Source: Mortierella alpina | Lineage: Eukaryota > Mortierellomycota > Mortierellomycetes > Mortierellales > Mortierellaceae | Direction of reading: 5' to 3' | NCBI GenBank assembly: GCA_029449245.1 | Contig: JANATF010000019.1 | Span: forward strand, 62,001-126,000 | DNA: 64,000 nucleotides | In this document: piece by piece, positions 22,501 to 34,967 of the stretch | Layout: each line of letters begins with the position of its first letter | Position numbering within the stretch: position 1 is the stretch's first letter | Notes under the pieces: model-generated | Told to the model about the DNA's origin: nothing | Databases searched by the model: none | What the model saw: the letters and a program-made list of their open reading frames with translations, nothing else | Translations under genes and position numbers: made by a program

Positions 22501-24185
22501 CCACATTATCCACTGATAGTGGATCTCAGAATGGAAACAATGCCAACAGCAGCGCCCCTGGCCGATATGACATTCGAGGCGACAAGTTGAAAAAGATTCT
22601 TGGCGAGGATGCGCCAACACGACCCGCTGCACAAACTTGGTTCTTGGACTATGACTACCAGCGGGACGATCTGATTTTGAACGCGGAGGGTCAGGTCAAG
22701 GGAGGTACACTCCCTGCGCTGATCGAGCGATTGACACTGCACGACGGCCTCGATTCGAACTTTATTGCGACATTCCTGCTCTCGTACCGATCTTTCACCA
22801 CCACCAAGGAGCTGTTCCATCACCTCTTTCTCCGCTTTACAATCCAGCCACCGCTAGGACTGGACGCTGAGGAAATGGAGATCTGGACAGAGAAGAAGCT
22901 AACGCCCATCCGCTTGCGGGTGTTTAATATTATCAAGTCTTGGCTTGAAAACTTTTATCTGGAGGACGAAACAGACGACAGGGAGGCACTAGCAATGATC
23001 AAGGACTTTTCAGGGTCAGCGGCGATGAAGGACACGATGAGCTTTGCAGCCGTTCAGCTGGTCAAGCTCGTTGAGAAACGAGAGCAATCTGAGGGTGCCT
23101 TCCGCAAGATGGTGCTCAACCTGACGACGCAGGCACCACAGCCCATAACGCCGCGTAATCTTAAGAAGATCAAGTTTTTGGAACTGGATCCGCTCGAGTT
23201 TGCGCGCCAGCTGACGATCATGGAGGCCACAGTGTATAACAAGATCCGGCCCGTGGAATGTTTAGCAAAGGCTTGGATGAGCGAGGATCCCGAGATGGCT
23301 GCTAAGGCAGTAAATATCAAGAAGATGATTGAGACAAGCAACTTGTATGCCAATTGGATCAATGAGCTTGTCCTGAGTGAGAAGGAGATCAAGAAGCGAG
23401 TCTTGGTGATCCGGCATCTCGTCTTGATTGCTGAGGTAACAGGATAGTGCTGCGAGCATGAACCAAACTGGTCGCGTGTGGATATCTGTTATTAATCACC
23501 TTGTGTTTCTCTTTGTCATCATGGCGATGGTCGTTTTATTCCTGTTGATAGAAACTGCGCCTGCTCAACAACTTTAGTATGCTGTTTGCTACGATGGCGG
23601 CTCTATCGCAGTCGCCAATCCATCGCCTGAAGCGGACATGGGAACAGGTCCCGACGCGGACCATCACAACATTCATGGAGCTGCAGACACTGGTAGGAGT
23701 TGCCAAGAACTGGGCAGACTACCGTGATGAGTTGCACAACGTCAACCCACCGTGCGTGCCTTTTGTGGGCATGTACCTGACGGACTTGGTGATGATTCAG
23801 GATGGTAACCAGGATTACCTGAAAAAGTCGAGCCATCTTATCAACTTTTACAAGCGCGTCAAGACCGCGGAGGTGATCCGCGAGATTCAGCAATACCAGT
23901 CGGTGCCGTACTGCTTGACGGCTGTGCCCGAGATCCAGATGTTCATCCGCCGGGGACTCGACGGCACAAAGTCCGTCTCGGACTTGTACGACATGAGTCT
24001 TGCACTCGAGCCTCGGTAAGGCACCCTTCTGCTGTTGTTGATGGATCAGGTGCGATGCCAGTATATATGCTCCGCTGCTAATCTTCTTCCTTCTTTCTCT
24101 CGTTCTCTCTTTCTCTCTTTCTCTCTGCAGCGAGCGTGGTGACGAGAAGATTGCGCGCATGCTCACCGAGTCTGGCATGCTGTAG
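19557..24185 (+). CDS. SH3-WW Ras guanine-nucleotide exchange factor, CDC25-like
   Basis: Six exons, 19557..19802, 20167..20317, 20797..20972, 21075..23435, 23552..24015 and 24131..24185, give 1150 aa. The order is: SH3 (about 8-68, RAMYDFD to GWFPSNYV); an acidic linker; WW (about 84-118, LPQTTPDGQVFYYNQRT, then SSWTIP); a long helical/Ser-rich middle; RasGEF-N/REM (about 713-860, GGTLPALIERLTLH, FLLSYRSFTT); and the CDC25 catalytic domain (about 880-1140, LDPLEFARQLTIME, then FSMLFATMAALSQSPIHRLKRTW and FVGMYLTDL). It should activate Ras at the plasma membrane, upstream of cAMP/PKA or MAPK. The start at 19557 is the first ATG of the frame. Intron 2 has a GC donor. The SH3 matches fungal Cdc25; the added WW is less usual. 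Confidence 0.93.
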
Positions 24186-24648
24186 TAGCAACCCACCCAC
24201 TATTAAAAAAATACTAATAATTTTGACTGCCTCAGACACATATAGTCTATATATCAAGCCGCTTGGGCCATTTCCAGTCCTTCATTCCTTCTTCATCCGT
24301 CTGCACTTCCCCATTCCTTTGTCGCCCGCCGTTGACTCTCCGTTGCGTCGCTCTCCCCGATCCCTCGACCTGTCTTCTTTCAGACACCCACGCCCACACG
24401 CAGATACACACATACACTGTTGCCTGTCAGCGATTCTGCACGACCAGAGACCGCACTCCCATAACTGCGCCTCCAAGCGGCCGCTCTGGGAGGCAAACGA
24501 GCTCCTGGAACTACACCCAACATCATACAATCAGTGGCGGTAAAGGTCCTCATCGCCCCGACTTGTGGAAGGCTGCATCTTGTTTTCTACGACTGACACC
24601 TTTTTTGCCACCTGTCTTTTCCTCCATTAAATGGCACAGACATAACCC
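24186..24648. other. Intergenic region between RasGEF and the NYN gene
   Basis: It holds the RasGEF 3' end and the presumed NYN promoter and leader. The region 24290-24420 is CT-rich on the plus strand. A short upstream ATG near 24631 closes after four codons, just before the chosen NYN start, and could act as a minimal upstream ORF. Confidence 0.5.
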
Positions 24649-26975
24649 ATGCCTTGGCCATGGGACCCTCCTCCTCCTGCCCTGGATGCCGTCAGCACTC
24701 CGCACGACGACTACCGCAGCACGAATCAACTCGACACCACATTCAAGTACGCTAAAGATTCCTGCGCTCAGAACCCAGGACATTCCTCAACCCGCCAACA
24801 AGACGAGGACGGTCCACAGGCCCCAGGGAACAAGTCTACACTCTGTCTCGGGGACTTTGGCACTGTCCTCTCTTTCCTGCATCTCGAAAAAATGGAGAGA
24901 ATGCACTCTTCCTTGCGCAACTCGGCAACTACGTTACCACTGTACAACCACCACACGAGCGCCGTGCCATCGTTGCTGGATGCTGCTGATACTACTCTGG
25001 TAGAGGCGCCCAGTAGCAACAGCGGTCTCTGGGATCTCTCTATGGCCCTACGTTATCTCGAGGCGCATAGGATGCTTCGTCACAGTGAGCCAAGGACCAT
25101 TCTGCACAGCCAACCGCCGCTGACGCTGACTGCCAGCAGCGAGGTGGGCTCTCACAACTGGGCTACAAACCTGGACCTACCTGACAAGACTTCCCACGAC
25201 GAACCCGACATGACCACTAGCGCGGACATCTCTGTCAACCATACTGACGACGGCGCAGCTACGTCTACCACGCTCCATGACCAGAGCCAGGGCACCAAGA
25301 ACGATCACCCCGGCAACGACGGCTCAGCAGGAGCGCGACGTCGAATCAAGAAAAAGAGCGCTCGAACAATGCCTATCGACGAACCCACGAGCTCTTCGAA
25401 CGGCGGTGGACACTCGTCGGAATCTGAGCACAAAGGCGGCACAGAACCAGGGTCGGGACCGGATGATCATTCGGACACCCCTAGCCGCCCCAGCAGCAAG
25501 CTCTCTGTTGCTGACAAGCGAGTGTCCGACTTGAGCGTCCAGAGTCGAGCACCTGAACCTCCGCGGACTCTTACCACCCCGAGTACAGTTACAAAAAAGA
25601 AGCGACCATGGCGCGCGGCCAAGGTCCTCAATGAGATGAAGGCACTTTTTCTCTTGGAACAGCGGAAACAACAGGAACAGCACGCTCGACAGAAAATGTA
25701 TTACCAAGAAACCGTGGATCGACAAAAGCGCAGCGGTTCCATAGGGCAAGTGCTTGGTCAAGAATTATGCGGCACGGTTTCGAAGAATGGTCTTATATCG
25801 ATAGCTTCTGGCGAGGAACAGGAGAGCGTCATTGAACATACCCCTGGCTCTGAGCCTTTGATTCTTAAGAGGCCGAGGTCACACTATAGGAACTTTTGGC
25901 GGCCATGGGAGCAGGACCCAACAATGGAGAATGGACCGACTTTACCCAGCCTTGCTTATTTCACCACGTTTGCTTCGACGACCTTAACTCAGTCTTTGAG
26001 CGAGGAGCAGTGCGCAGGCAAGAAACTGCTGGCCATGAGGGTCAGAGACACGTTTTTAGTGCCAAATGGTGTGTCGCATCTTGTGAACGCTCTGTCTCAG
26101 GCCAGAGATGACGTGCATGTCGATGCAGAGCAGCCGACCGACTCTACCGACAAGGATAGGGTCAATGACGATCATAAAGTCGATGGTGATGATGATGATG
26201 TAGAGGAAGAGGGTTCACTCAACCCAGCAACAGGATTCAGTGAGAGGTTCCAAACCTGCTTCATGCAGGAGGTGGATTCCAAGGTCGCTCCGTCCGACCG
26301 TGTATTTATCTTTGTGGACAACTCGAACATTCTCACGGGATTTTACCAGCACCACCAGGTGCACAGCTCAACTCAGAAGGGTCAAGTACCAACATCGGAA
26401 ATACGACCCGCGGAAACTGTCCAGATGTCACCTTCTGCATCACCGTTGGCAGCAACCAAAGATATACCGCCCATTACACCGGAGAAGCAGGATCCTACGG
26501 ACACGGACTCGGACGAGGAAACTGTGCTTTACCCTTGCCCTCAACGTGACAAGTCCAGGTTGACCAAAGTATTTGCAAGTGACAATCTCAAGGAATGTGG
26601 CAAGGATAGTGTCAACTATGCACCTCCTCTTACCGAGCCTAAGACCAGTGACAATCATGACCGCCAGCCACTTTCGACGACCACAATCGATGATATAAGC
26701 AGGGACTCCAAAACACCGACGGCTCCTTCGGGAGCCAAGATGGTTAGGGGCAGCCACCTCTTGCCCAAATTCGACTATAACAAGTTCTTTGGGCTACTGA
26801 GAAAGAACCGCCCAGCCGCGCGACAAGTGCTCGTTGGGTCATCGCCCCTCTTTCAAGAATTGGACGAAGCCTTGGAGCACCAGTACGAAACCATTATTCT
26901 TCGACGTGTTCGAAAATTCGTTCAAGGAGAACTTGGCGCCCTCCCAGTCCCCGTCAAACAACCTCGCTACCCAAG

Positions 26976-27007
<32 letters not shown>

Positions 27008-27741
27008 ACAACATTAACATTTCTGCTGTGGCGGCTCTGCCCGGATCAAACGGGTGTGCCGCAGATTCCTTGGTATCACCAAGCACAAAGAGAACCGATG
27101 GAGATGCCAAACCTCATTCTCCAACACCTGCAATCGAGGATTGCGGAACACTGCAGTCGATAACAGAAGCGACGGCAGGTATAGCTCCAGTCCTTGCGCT
27201 AGCGCCAGCTGTTGTAGCTAATGGTGAGCAAGGTGTCGATGAGTTGTTGCACCTAAAGATGCTCGAAACCCTGCTAGATCATGAGCCAGCGACAATGGTG
27301 TTGGCCACAGGCGATGGAGGCGACAGCGAGTTTGGCGGCGGTGGGTTTTATGGGGTGATACGCCGAGCGCTCGATCGGGGTTGGCAAGTCGAGGTCGTGA
27401 GCTGGGAGGACCTTTTGAGTGGCGCGTATTTGGAGTTGGCGTTAGAGTACGGGTACACGGACCCGGACCACCATCGACCTGGATCCACCAGTCGTCACCG
27501 CCATTCGAGCTATCACCCGACTCAACAGCAGCATCACCCGACTCAACAGCAGCATCACCCTGACCACCAGCATCAACACCAGCACCAGCACCAGCACCAG
27601 TACCATCATCGTGTGCCAAAGATAAGGCTGCCCCTTCAAAGGCACTCTGCTCATACTGAAGACAGAAAGACGCAGGGACATCTCAGAGTGTGGTGTTTGG
27701 ATTGGTATGGCGACCTCTTTTTGCAAAAAGTAAACCATTGA
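24649..27741 (+). CDS. Large NYN/PIN-like ribonuclease-domain protein with low-complexity insertions
   Basis: This is one uninterrupted frame of 1030 codons with no intron needed, unlike every other gene here. The first ~540 residues are disordered (Ser/Thr/Asp-rich, one basic block KKKSAR). Residues about 551-565 read RVFIFVDNSNILTGF, the first strand and acidic residue of NYN domains. The fold continues near 706 (FDYNKFFGLLRKNR) and near 880-915 (KMLETLLDHEPATMVLATGDG, then WQVEVVSWEDLLSG), where a second acidic cluster GDGGDSEF lies. About 140 and 100 residues of low-complexity sequence, including poly-Asn, interrupt the domain. A (His-Gln) tract precedes the C-terminal LRVWCLDWYGDLF. NYN domains are predicted metal-dependent RNA endonucleases. 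The specific role is unknown. Confidence 0.78.
26976..27018 (+). repeat. Poly-Asn (AAC)n repeat in the NYN gene
   Basis: About ten AAC/ATC-type codons in a row encode a near-pure Asn run inside the insertion that splits the NYN domain. Confidence 0.9.
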
Positions 27742-27912
27742 GAACCATTGCTCTCCATATTAGCCTCTTTTTTGTTGTTGTTGTAGTTGTTGTTGTGTTG
27801 TTGTTTTTGGCAGCATAAAAGTCATGCACCTCTCCAATGCATCTCTGTACTGTACAGCGTTATATCAAAACTATGAGAAGGCAGGAGTTTATTGGAGTTC
27901 GTATTCCCTCAT
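27742..27912. other. Convergent 3' region with GTT repeats
   Basis: The 3' ends of the NYN gene (+) and the channel gene (-) face each other across 171 nt. A ttg/gtt repeat at about 27773-27809 lies in the NYN 3' UTR. Confidence 0.6.
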
Positions 27913-30900
27913 TTAAACGCCCTGCTCCAAGCGGTACTGGGTCTCCTCACCAGGAGCAAAGACAATGCCTTGAACAGTTGCCTTGGCGGTGACAGAGTCA
28001 ATGGCGGCACCGGTGGTGGCAATGACAATGCCCATACTAGCAAGGCGTTGGATCTCCTCGGACACAAGTCCACGCTCGTCCATCGGCAACCAGATAGGGG
28101 TCTGTTGGCTGTACAGCGCAGGATGGCAGTAGGCTTGCTGTTGCAATCTCCTGAGCTCCATCTCCTCAGCGCTCTCGGGCTGCGAGAAGGTCTCCTCGTG
28201 TGCTAGACCACCCTGTTGCGTCGCCAGCTGCCGGTCAACCGACAGAGCTGTCGTGGGATGATGAAGATGCGACTGGCGCGATAGCGAGGCCGAGTCCACT
28301 TCGGATGGGTTGGGTGTCGGGAAGGCAGGAAGCTGCGAGGACACGGTCGCCACCTCGTCGTACTCTTGTTTGCCCGCCGCCAAAGTATCCTTTTCGGACC
28401 GGTGGTCCTGTGGTGGGATGCTCTGGAGCGCAATCATGGAGCTCTTCTCTCCCGCAGCTGCAAACTCCTCGTCCTCGATTCTTCCTCCCGCCTCCTTGGT
28501 GTCGCCTTCGGTCACAACCCCATCCCGGCCAATGTGCAGGTCCTCTGAAAAGAGAGCCATTGGAAGATAGGTCACCAGAGGATCAAAGGCCTCCTTCATG
28601 CTGGAGAGCGAGAAGGAGGTGCAGATGATGAGGAGGAGCAGCAGGATGAGCTGAGGGATGGCATCACTGGTACCCTTGAGCAAGAAAATGCCAAACACCG
28701 TGACCTCTGTGATGAAGATGCCCGTGTATGCGTGCCTGACTGCGATGGGGAAGGCCAGCCCACCAGTCTCGACAGGCTGCTTGTAGACGTACAAGAACTG
28801 ATGGCGGTACACTCGATAGTACATGACAAAGTAAAAGGCCACGAAGGGTAGGATCAAGGGCGCGATGGTCGAGTACACGAGCCCAATGGCAAACATTAGC
28901 GCTTGGGGTGGGAACAGCAGGCCATAGTTCACCGAGTTGAGGCGGCCCTGAACGTTCCAGATCTGGCGGGGGCTCTTTGCAAGCAGCGTTGTGAACAGGT
29001 AGTTGAGGACCAAGGGCGCGATCTGCAAGAGCTCCATCACTGGGCCTGTCAAACTCTGTAGCAGCGCGTAAGTGATGAAGAACGTGGATGCTCCAGGAAG
29101 TTCCTGGGCAAGCTTGTTGACGATCAAAATGGGGCTAAATTGCTCTTTCTGGATGTCGGCAAAGGTCTTGAGGAATCCATTGGAGAGCGTCGAGATCAAG
29201 AGGACGTTCACCACGAGAAAGAAAAAGTATTTGCCCATGAGAGACCGCTGGATGGCTGAGCTGCGAACGTGGCCCTCAAAGGTGGCCATCATCGTAAGGA
29301 CGATGGGCAAGATGGCCATAAGGATGGCCAGGAACAATGGCGGCAAGATACCCTGGATGATACCAAACAGCCATGAAGGCAGGGTCTGCATAAAGGACAG
29401 GAAAGGCATGATCTTGACAAGAGACTCCACACTTGCGATGGTCGAGACAAACACGACGGGGATAGACCAGAGCAGCACCAGGGCGGTGGCAGCGACCGTC
29501 GAGATGAGGGAGCGGCCCTTCTTGGTCACCGTGTCGAGGTTCATGTGCTTCCACACGACGTCAAGCGGCGAGATCTCGACAAACATGGGCGTCATACGGA
29601 ATGGTGTCGGGTAGACCACCGTCTGCACGGCGCTATGGGCTGCAAACTGGGTGTTGAACTGGATGAATGCAGAATTGAGTGCAGCCGAGGAACCTGCTTG
29701 CTGGATCTGTTCAATCTCTCTGTTCAGTTCTGAAAGTCGCTTGGAGTAGACGTCAATCAAATCCACCTTGGGTCCAACAAACGGGATGGCTGATGTCCTG
29801 CCGATGGGTCGTTGAGGTTCTTTCATCTCGGAGTCTTTCTTGTTTGGTTTGCCGTATGCTGATCGAATGTAGTTGTACTCGGCGCTCTCCAACTTGAGTG
29901 TAACCTCATCGCGCTCCTCGCACAGCTTGATAAGTTGCTCAGGGTTCCTGTTTTTTTTGGCAGTGCGAATCAAAAAGAAAGAGAAGAATGGTGAAAAACT
30001 GAAAGAGTCAAGAGTCGTGGAGAAGGCCGCCTTAAATCCATCGTACGCACTGGACGATGGCCTTACTTGTTCATCCAGATCGACCGGACTCCTCCTGGGA
30101 ACCGGTCAAAGATTTTCTTCAAGGCTCTTTCGTTATTGATGCCCTTAGGAATCGCGGTGACGAGGATGGTTGTCGACTGGGGTGTCTTTTGGTGCTTTGC
30201 GCTCAGGAGGTAAACATGACGGCGACGAGTGTACTCCTGCATCTCTCGCCATAACATGACGATAGCGGCAGCTGTTTAGAGGTGAAGAAGCAAAGCCATT
30301 GAACAAGCAGAGAGGATGGGTCGTGGCGATGAGTAGCTGGTAGGCAGTATGGCAGGAAGCAAGAGATCAGACCCCAGTGAACTTACCGCAAAAGAGGATG
30401 GTCAGGATTAGATGGAACCAGAGTCGCCATGGTTGTGCCTCTGGAACGTTACCGATGGTCATTGCCACGATACCTTTAGTCTCGACTGTATTCACGCCAT
30501 TGACCAGATTTATGGGTATGATGATAGGGATGGCGACAAGAGTAAATGCGGTGAAGAGCATGCTATCGGAAAAAAGAATGCCATCGCTTTGTGAGCACAC
30601 AAGGCAATCGCTACGAACATTCACACTTCCACAACTTGCTCGTCAGCTTCAAACTTACGCGCACATCCTCTGGAACCTCACAAACATGTAGGCATCGAGA
30701 CCAATGCGGTTGACGAGCTCGCTGTCGTTGATCCTGAACGAGGCTGTGATCCAGCTGAAGACTCCTTGAGGCAACTCTGGCGATCGGACACTTTAAGAGA
30801 GAAGCGTAAGCGATGAGATCAGCAGGGTGCAGCTTGAGCGACAGTCTTTTGCCCCACAGAGTCCACTGCCTTGATCTCTTGACTTACTCTTCTTTGACGA

Positions 30901-31069
30901 GGTAGGTTCGGGGCTGGTAGATCTTCCGGCTCCAGCGGCGTACGATGCAGAAGGCGGCAAAGATGGCCACACCCACGAGGGCGTTGAAGACCAGCGCAGA
31001 GTTGAAAGTGCTGATGGAGGCATCGGCGCCTTTCTGCTTCGCAGCGTCTGGGCTTGTCTCGTTGTTCAT
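27913..31069 (-). CDS. CSC1/OSCA/TMEM63-family calcium-permeable cation channel
   Basis: Five exons, 30888..31069, 30659..30790, 30387..30562, 30067..30271 and 27913..29947, give 909 aa. An N-terminal membrane segment (about 20-43, ALVFNALVGVAIFAAFCIV) is followed by two more (LFTAFTLVAIPIIIPINLV and WFHLILTILFCAAIVML). Next is a cytosolic RRM-like region (TILVTAIPKGI, then IFDRFPGGVRSIWMNK), the family's hallmark, and a cluster of later helices including YVYKQPVETGGL and FVMYYRVYRHQFLYVY. The family forms dimeric osmo- or mechano-gated channels in fungi (Csc1, Rsn1, Phm7), plants and animals. The cytosolic tail of about 200 residues is disordered. The start at 31069 (MNNETSPD) is the only ATG before the first helix. 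Which paralogue this is cannot be told. Confidence 0.94.
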
Positions 31070-32978
31070 GGGTTGTTCGCTGTGCTGTCTTTACGAAGGA
31101 TATGCCGGTCTCAAGGCGGAGGATATGCCGGTCTCAGGGCAGAGGATCGACGTGAGAAGGCGACACGAGCAGGCCGGTTTCAGGAAGCAATCCAAAACAG
31201 GGAGAATGCAAGCGGAATGGAGACAATGAGGGCGTGTTCTGGAAGAGGAGCAGGGACGACGATGGCGAGAGCGCAAAAACAGCGAAGGAGAGGAGGCGCG
31301 AGAGGAGTGAGAGCGAGAGGAGTGAGGAAGAAGTGAACAGGCGAAAAAGGTGAGAAAAACGTAAAGACGAGAGGGTGAGTGAGTGCAGGAGAGACAGAGA
31401 GCAAGGGGTGGGTGAGCCATTCTTGCAGTCCGATGCTTCGTTGTCTTATGTATTTACAAGACCCCATTACATCCGGGTACACAAGTACACCTGTCGCAAT
31501 GAACTCTATCTGGTGCTAGCCGCGAAGCCAGGTCATCATCGTCATGCAACTGCGTTCTACGGTGCACGCTAGCGAGCTGCCGTCCACCGACACAGCGACA
31601 ATCGCCTTAGAGGTCATCCTGATGCCATACCCACACCGCCAGCCAGGCGCACATTCGCATCTCTCGCGCTCTTCCTACCGCTCTCTCTCCGTCTTGTCAC
31701 TCGATCTCCCCCTCCCACTCACCCTGTCTTGGCCTGTTTGTTTGCCGCCCTTCTGTCAGCCGTTGATATCCTCACACCCCCTCCATTTCATTGTAGGGGG
31801 TCTGTTCGTTCGCAACCCCGACCTTTCGTGTTTGTTTATGCATCTCGTTGCACTCTAGCCTCAACAATGCACAACACAACCTTATGACAGATAACCTAGC
31901 TCACCCTGATCCCTGGCGTGCCCGCTTCTCCCTTCGTTCTTTACTGCCATCTCTCCTCCATTTGACCAGGTCGCTGCTGGTGCCCTAGAATCAAGCAGGT
32001 TCGGGCTACCCCTGACCCAGCTTGGGTTACCACCAGCCAATGGCGTCTGCATGTGCCCAGACCCCTTCACACTGTCCAATAAGGAAAAGTATCCCTAAAC
32101 TTGGAGCCAGACCCTCTGGGGTTTGGAGTGCTCCTTGCAGTGCAGCAGTGCAGCACTGCAGTCAGCATGTGTGTAGGAGAAAAAAGAAAAATCCATCGGT
32201 GTTCCATTTCGCTTGCCAACCTTGTTTTTCCTTTGTTTCTTTGGACCAAGCCAAGTCCAAAGCAGCCGTGCGCTTTTCCGGTGTACGACTTTGCGTGCAG
32301 CAAACTTGTCCACCTTGCCTTTGCTTTGTCTAGTCTATTCTTGTTTTTTTACTTTCTTGGTGTTCTGCCCCAAGAGCGCAGACTGTCGATCTGCATAGGC
32401 GTCTTGACTGGTAGTGTACTCTAGCACAGGCAGGCTCATCCAACAATCCACTCCGCCTACGAAAAGAAACATCCGCGCTAAACTACAGTCTAAAGTCCCG
32501 CTTAGATCAGCGTAAAAAAAGCACCGAACCACAACCTTATTCATCACAGTGGTGCTCTGTGTCCAAGACCCTGCTGTTGTGGCCACATTCATAAGAGAAG
32601 GGATTAGCTTGTGTTAAGTTTTTTTCTTGCCGAATCGTCTTTGTTCTTTCGCTCTGAAGCAGAACATTACTGGGGCATTGAAATGCAACACAGGAGTATT
32701 CCTCGGACCCATATGTATGTCTTTGCCATTCGCTCTGCTGCTCTCTGTTTGTCTCTCCCACCTCCAAGCGTTCTCAATCGCTCTATGCGGTAGGCGAAAA
32801 TTTTGAAGCAGTAACAAAGTTATCCCTCAAGTCTTCACAAAGTGTCCTTCAGTTCTTCCGGCTCTGCTTTATTGATACGCAAGCTCGACAATAGAGTACA
32901 AGAAAAGGCATCGGGTCATGAATCCATGGTCTTTGCAAAGGGCAGGTCACTCTTTTTTCTCAATGGCGATACCCATGA
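31070..32978. other. 1.9 kb gene-poor region between the channel gene and UFD1
   Basis: It carries the channel promoter (left) and the UFD1 3' UTR (right). At 31097-31143 a ~25-nt segment containing ggatatgccggtctca is directly duplicated. The region 31210-31400 is GA-rich. Remaining open frames are short and lack family motifs or splice-compatible neighbours. I find no RNA gene. Confidence 0.5.
31097..31143. repeat. Short direct duplication upstream of the channel gene
   Basis: The motif gatatgccggtctca occurs twice about 24 nt apart, 30-75 nt upstream of the channel start codon, so it falls in the leader or core promoter. Confidence 0.7.
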
Positions 32979-34967
32979 TCAACGCATGGTGTTGCCCTTG
33001 CCTTGGAAAGGCACCACGTCGGGCTTTGCTTCTGAGTTGCTGGGTGGTTGTGCTGGCTGTGCTGGAGTGGGAGCCCTTGTCGAGGCACTCGTTGTCGACG
33101 ACACTGAGGGGCTAGGTGAGTTGGCGCCGCTACCCCGAGCGGTGCTCTTGCGAGGAGGCCGAAGCGTTAGTCCAGCTCCCACAAAGACAGGCTCCTGCTT
33201 CGCCACCTCCGCTGCCTTTTGATGATCCTCGGCGGATTTTGGTGGCGTGTACCTGTAACCAAAATAGAGGTTGCCAATGGGTAGATTCAGTGCAGCTGGC
33301 GCCTCCGATCCACTCTTGTCCAGCACATCAACCTGCTTCTCCTTGGTCGAAGTGCTTGTCATGTTGGAAGCCTTTGTAGACGATTTGCTATACGAACATG
33401 AAAATTAATACGCCGTCGCGATGTGACCTCATGAAGGTAGCTGCCTAGTCGTGCTTTGCGAATGCATCCAAGAGAGTAGTAACCTTACCCCTTGCTTCCA
33501 CCAGAAGCTCCGTTCAGTCTTTGTCCTTGGCCCTCAAATGGCACCTTTTTCGCGCTGTCAGGAGTCGCTATTCTCTCCTCAACTTCCTTTCTCAGTTTGC
33601 TCTCCTATAAATCCAGGCATTGGGATCCTTTAGCATTTCAGATGCATCCGTGTCTGTGCATATTCCTTTCCATGGCAGTTGATCTATCGTTTACCATGAT
33701 CGGCCGACTTCTAGGCACAGGCGTGGGTTCCTGATAGCCGACAGGTGGTGCAAAGTCAACCTCAAGATCTGTCTCTACGATCGAAATGCCGTTACCGGGG
33801 GGCTTGATCTCCATGACTAGAATCCCGTAAATCTTTTCATTGTACAAAATCTCAATGTTATCGCCTTTGGTCAAAGTTGAAAAGTTGCGAAGAGCATTCT
33901 CAAGCCTAGATCACAGCAAAACAGCACATGATGTCAGAGTGAGATGGGTGTTGCCATGTCGTTAAAGCCCGCCATGACTTTCTCATGCGCCGCAATGTCC
34001 GTCCTGACTATAGCATCCTCCAGCGCCTCCACTTACACTGCCTTTGGGTCGCTAATATCCAAAAAGTCAACACTCTGAGGCTGAATCTTGACAAAGCTTC
34101 CCAACGGAAGACCCACGCTTTTGACTGTCACCAGATCACCTTCTGAGAGCACAAGTGTTTTCATCATCTAGCATCATTAAGCAGCAAAAGATTAGAGATG
34201 AGATAGGCTGCTTGATGGCTAGAAATGGAAGAAGATGGCAACTCATCTCATATCTGCTTTACCCAGTGTGGCAAGTAAACTCTTCCTTCCTCTGCAATGA
34301 ACTCGAGAACACCAGCGTGTGTTGATTGCGATCCGCGCGAGAGCTCAAAGAGCATTGGGTACTGGATATGAAGTGAGGCTAAGTTGCACAAACGCATCGA
34401 AATTTTTCGCGTCAGTCAACGAATCTCGAAAGCTGTTGAACCAAAGATGACGGTGTTGTCGTTGTCTAGACTTACCGAGCTTGGCGAGCGCAGACTGCGG
34501 CATAATAACTGTGCACATGAAATGGAAGGAAAATGGCTGATGAGTGTGGGTCGTGCTGCTGTTACTGCTGCCGCTCATGCTGACAGCGCAAGTTTTGAGG
34601 TGCTACGTATCCATCGAGAAGGCCGACATGCACCGACGTACTCTTTCCACCGTGATTCACATTCTGACGTTCGTTGCCCTGCATCATGGCTACAGAGTAG
34701 CAGCGGTACTGTTCATTAAAGCCGCCGCCTCTAGAAGCCATGCCGTAGCCACCCATTCCATACGCGGGGTAATCGTCATATCCGTTGAACTATGCAGCAC
34801 AGAGAGCGAAGGAGTGAGCATCGCGTTCATGACATGAAATGACAAGGCATGGTCAGAGGTGCTGCGGACATGGCTATTCTTCTTTTTTTTGAAGAAAAAG
34901 AGTGTTGCTTCTTTCTGCCTCGCCTCCTGCTTTTCTATGGTCCACTGCTGATGTCCCACATTACCAT
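32979..34967 (-). CDS. UFD1: UFD1, substrate-recruiting cofactor of Cdc48/p97
   Basis: Eight coding exons (34965..34967, 34642..34789, 34476..34508, 34263..34378, 34037..34167, 33695..33905, 33489..33604, 32979..33387) give 388 aa. The start codon stands alone in exon 1, directly before a GTAATG donor; the joined N-terminus MFNGYDDYPAYG is what UFD1 proteins carry. The UT3 barrel follows (NEQYRCYSV, GNERQNVNHGGKIIMPQSAL, YPMLFEL, GVLEFIAEEGRVYLPHW, VEVDFAPPVGY-like). Two SHP boxes that bind the Cdc48 N-domain are visible, FEGQGQRL (237-244) and the very C-terminal FQGKGNTMR (380-388). The Ufd1-Npl4-Cdc48 complex extracts ubiquitinated proteins for the proteasome, as in ERAD. The gene is complete. 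Confidence 0.96.

Noticed and set aside
24263-25003. 246-codon plus-strand frame overlapping the NYN gene start
   Set aside because: It overlaps the longer NYN frame and shows no motif.
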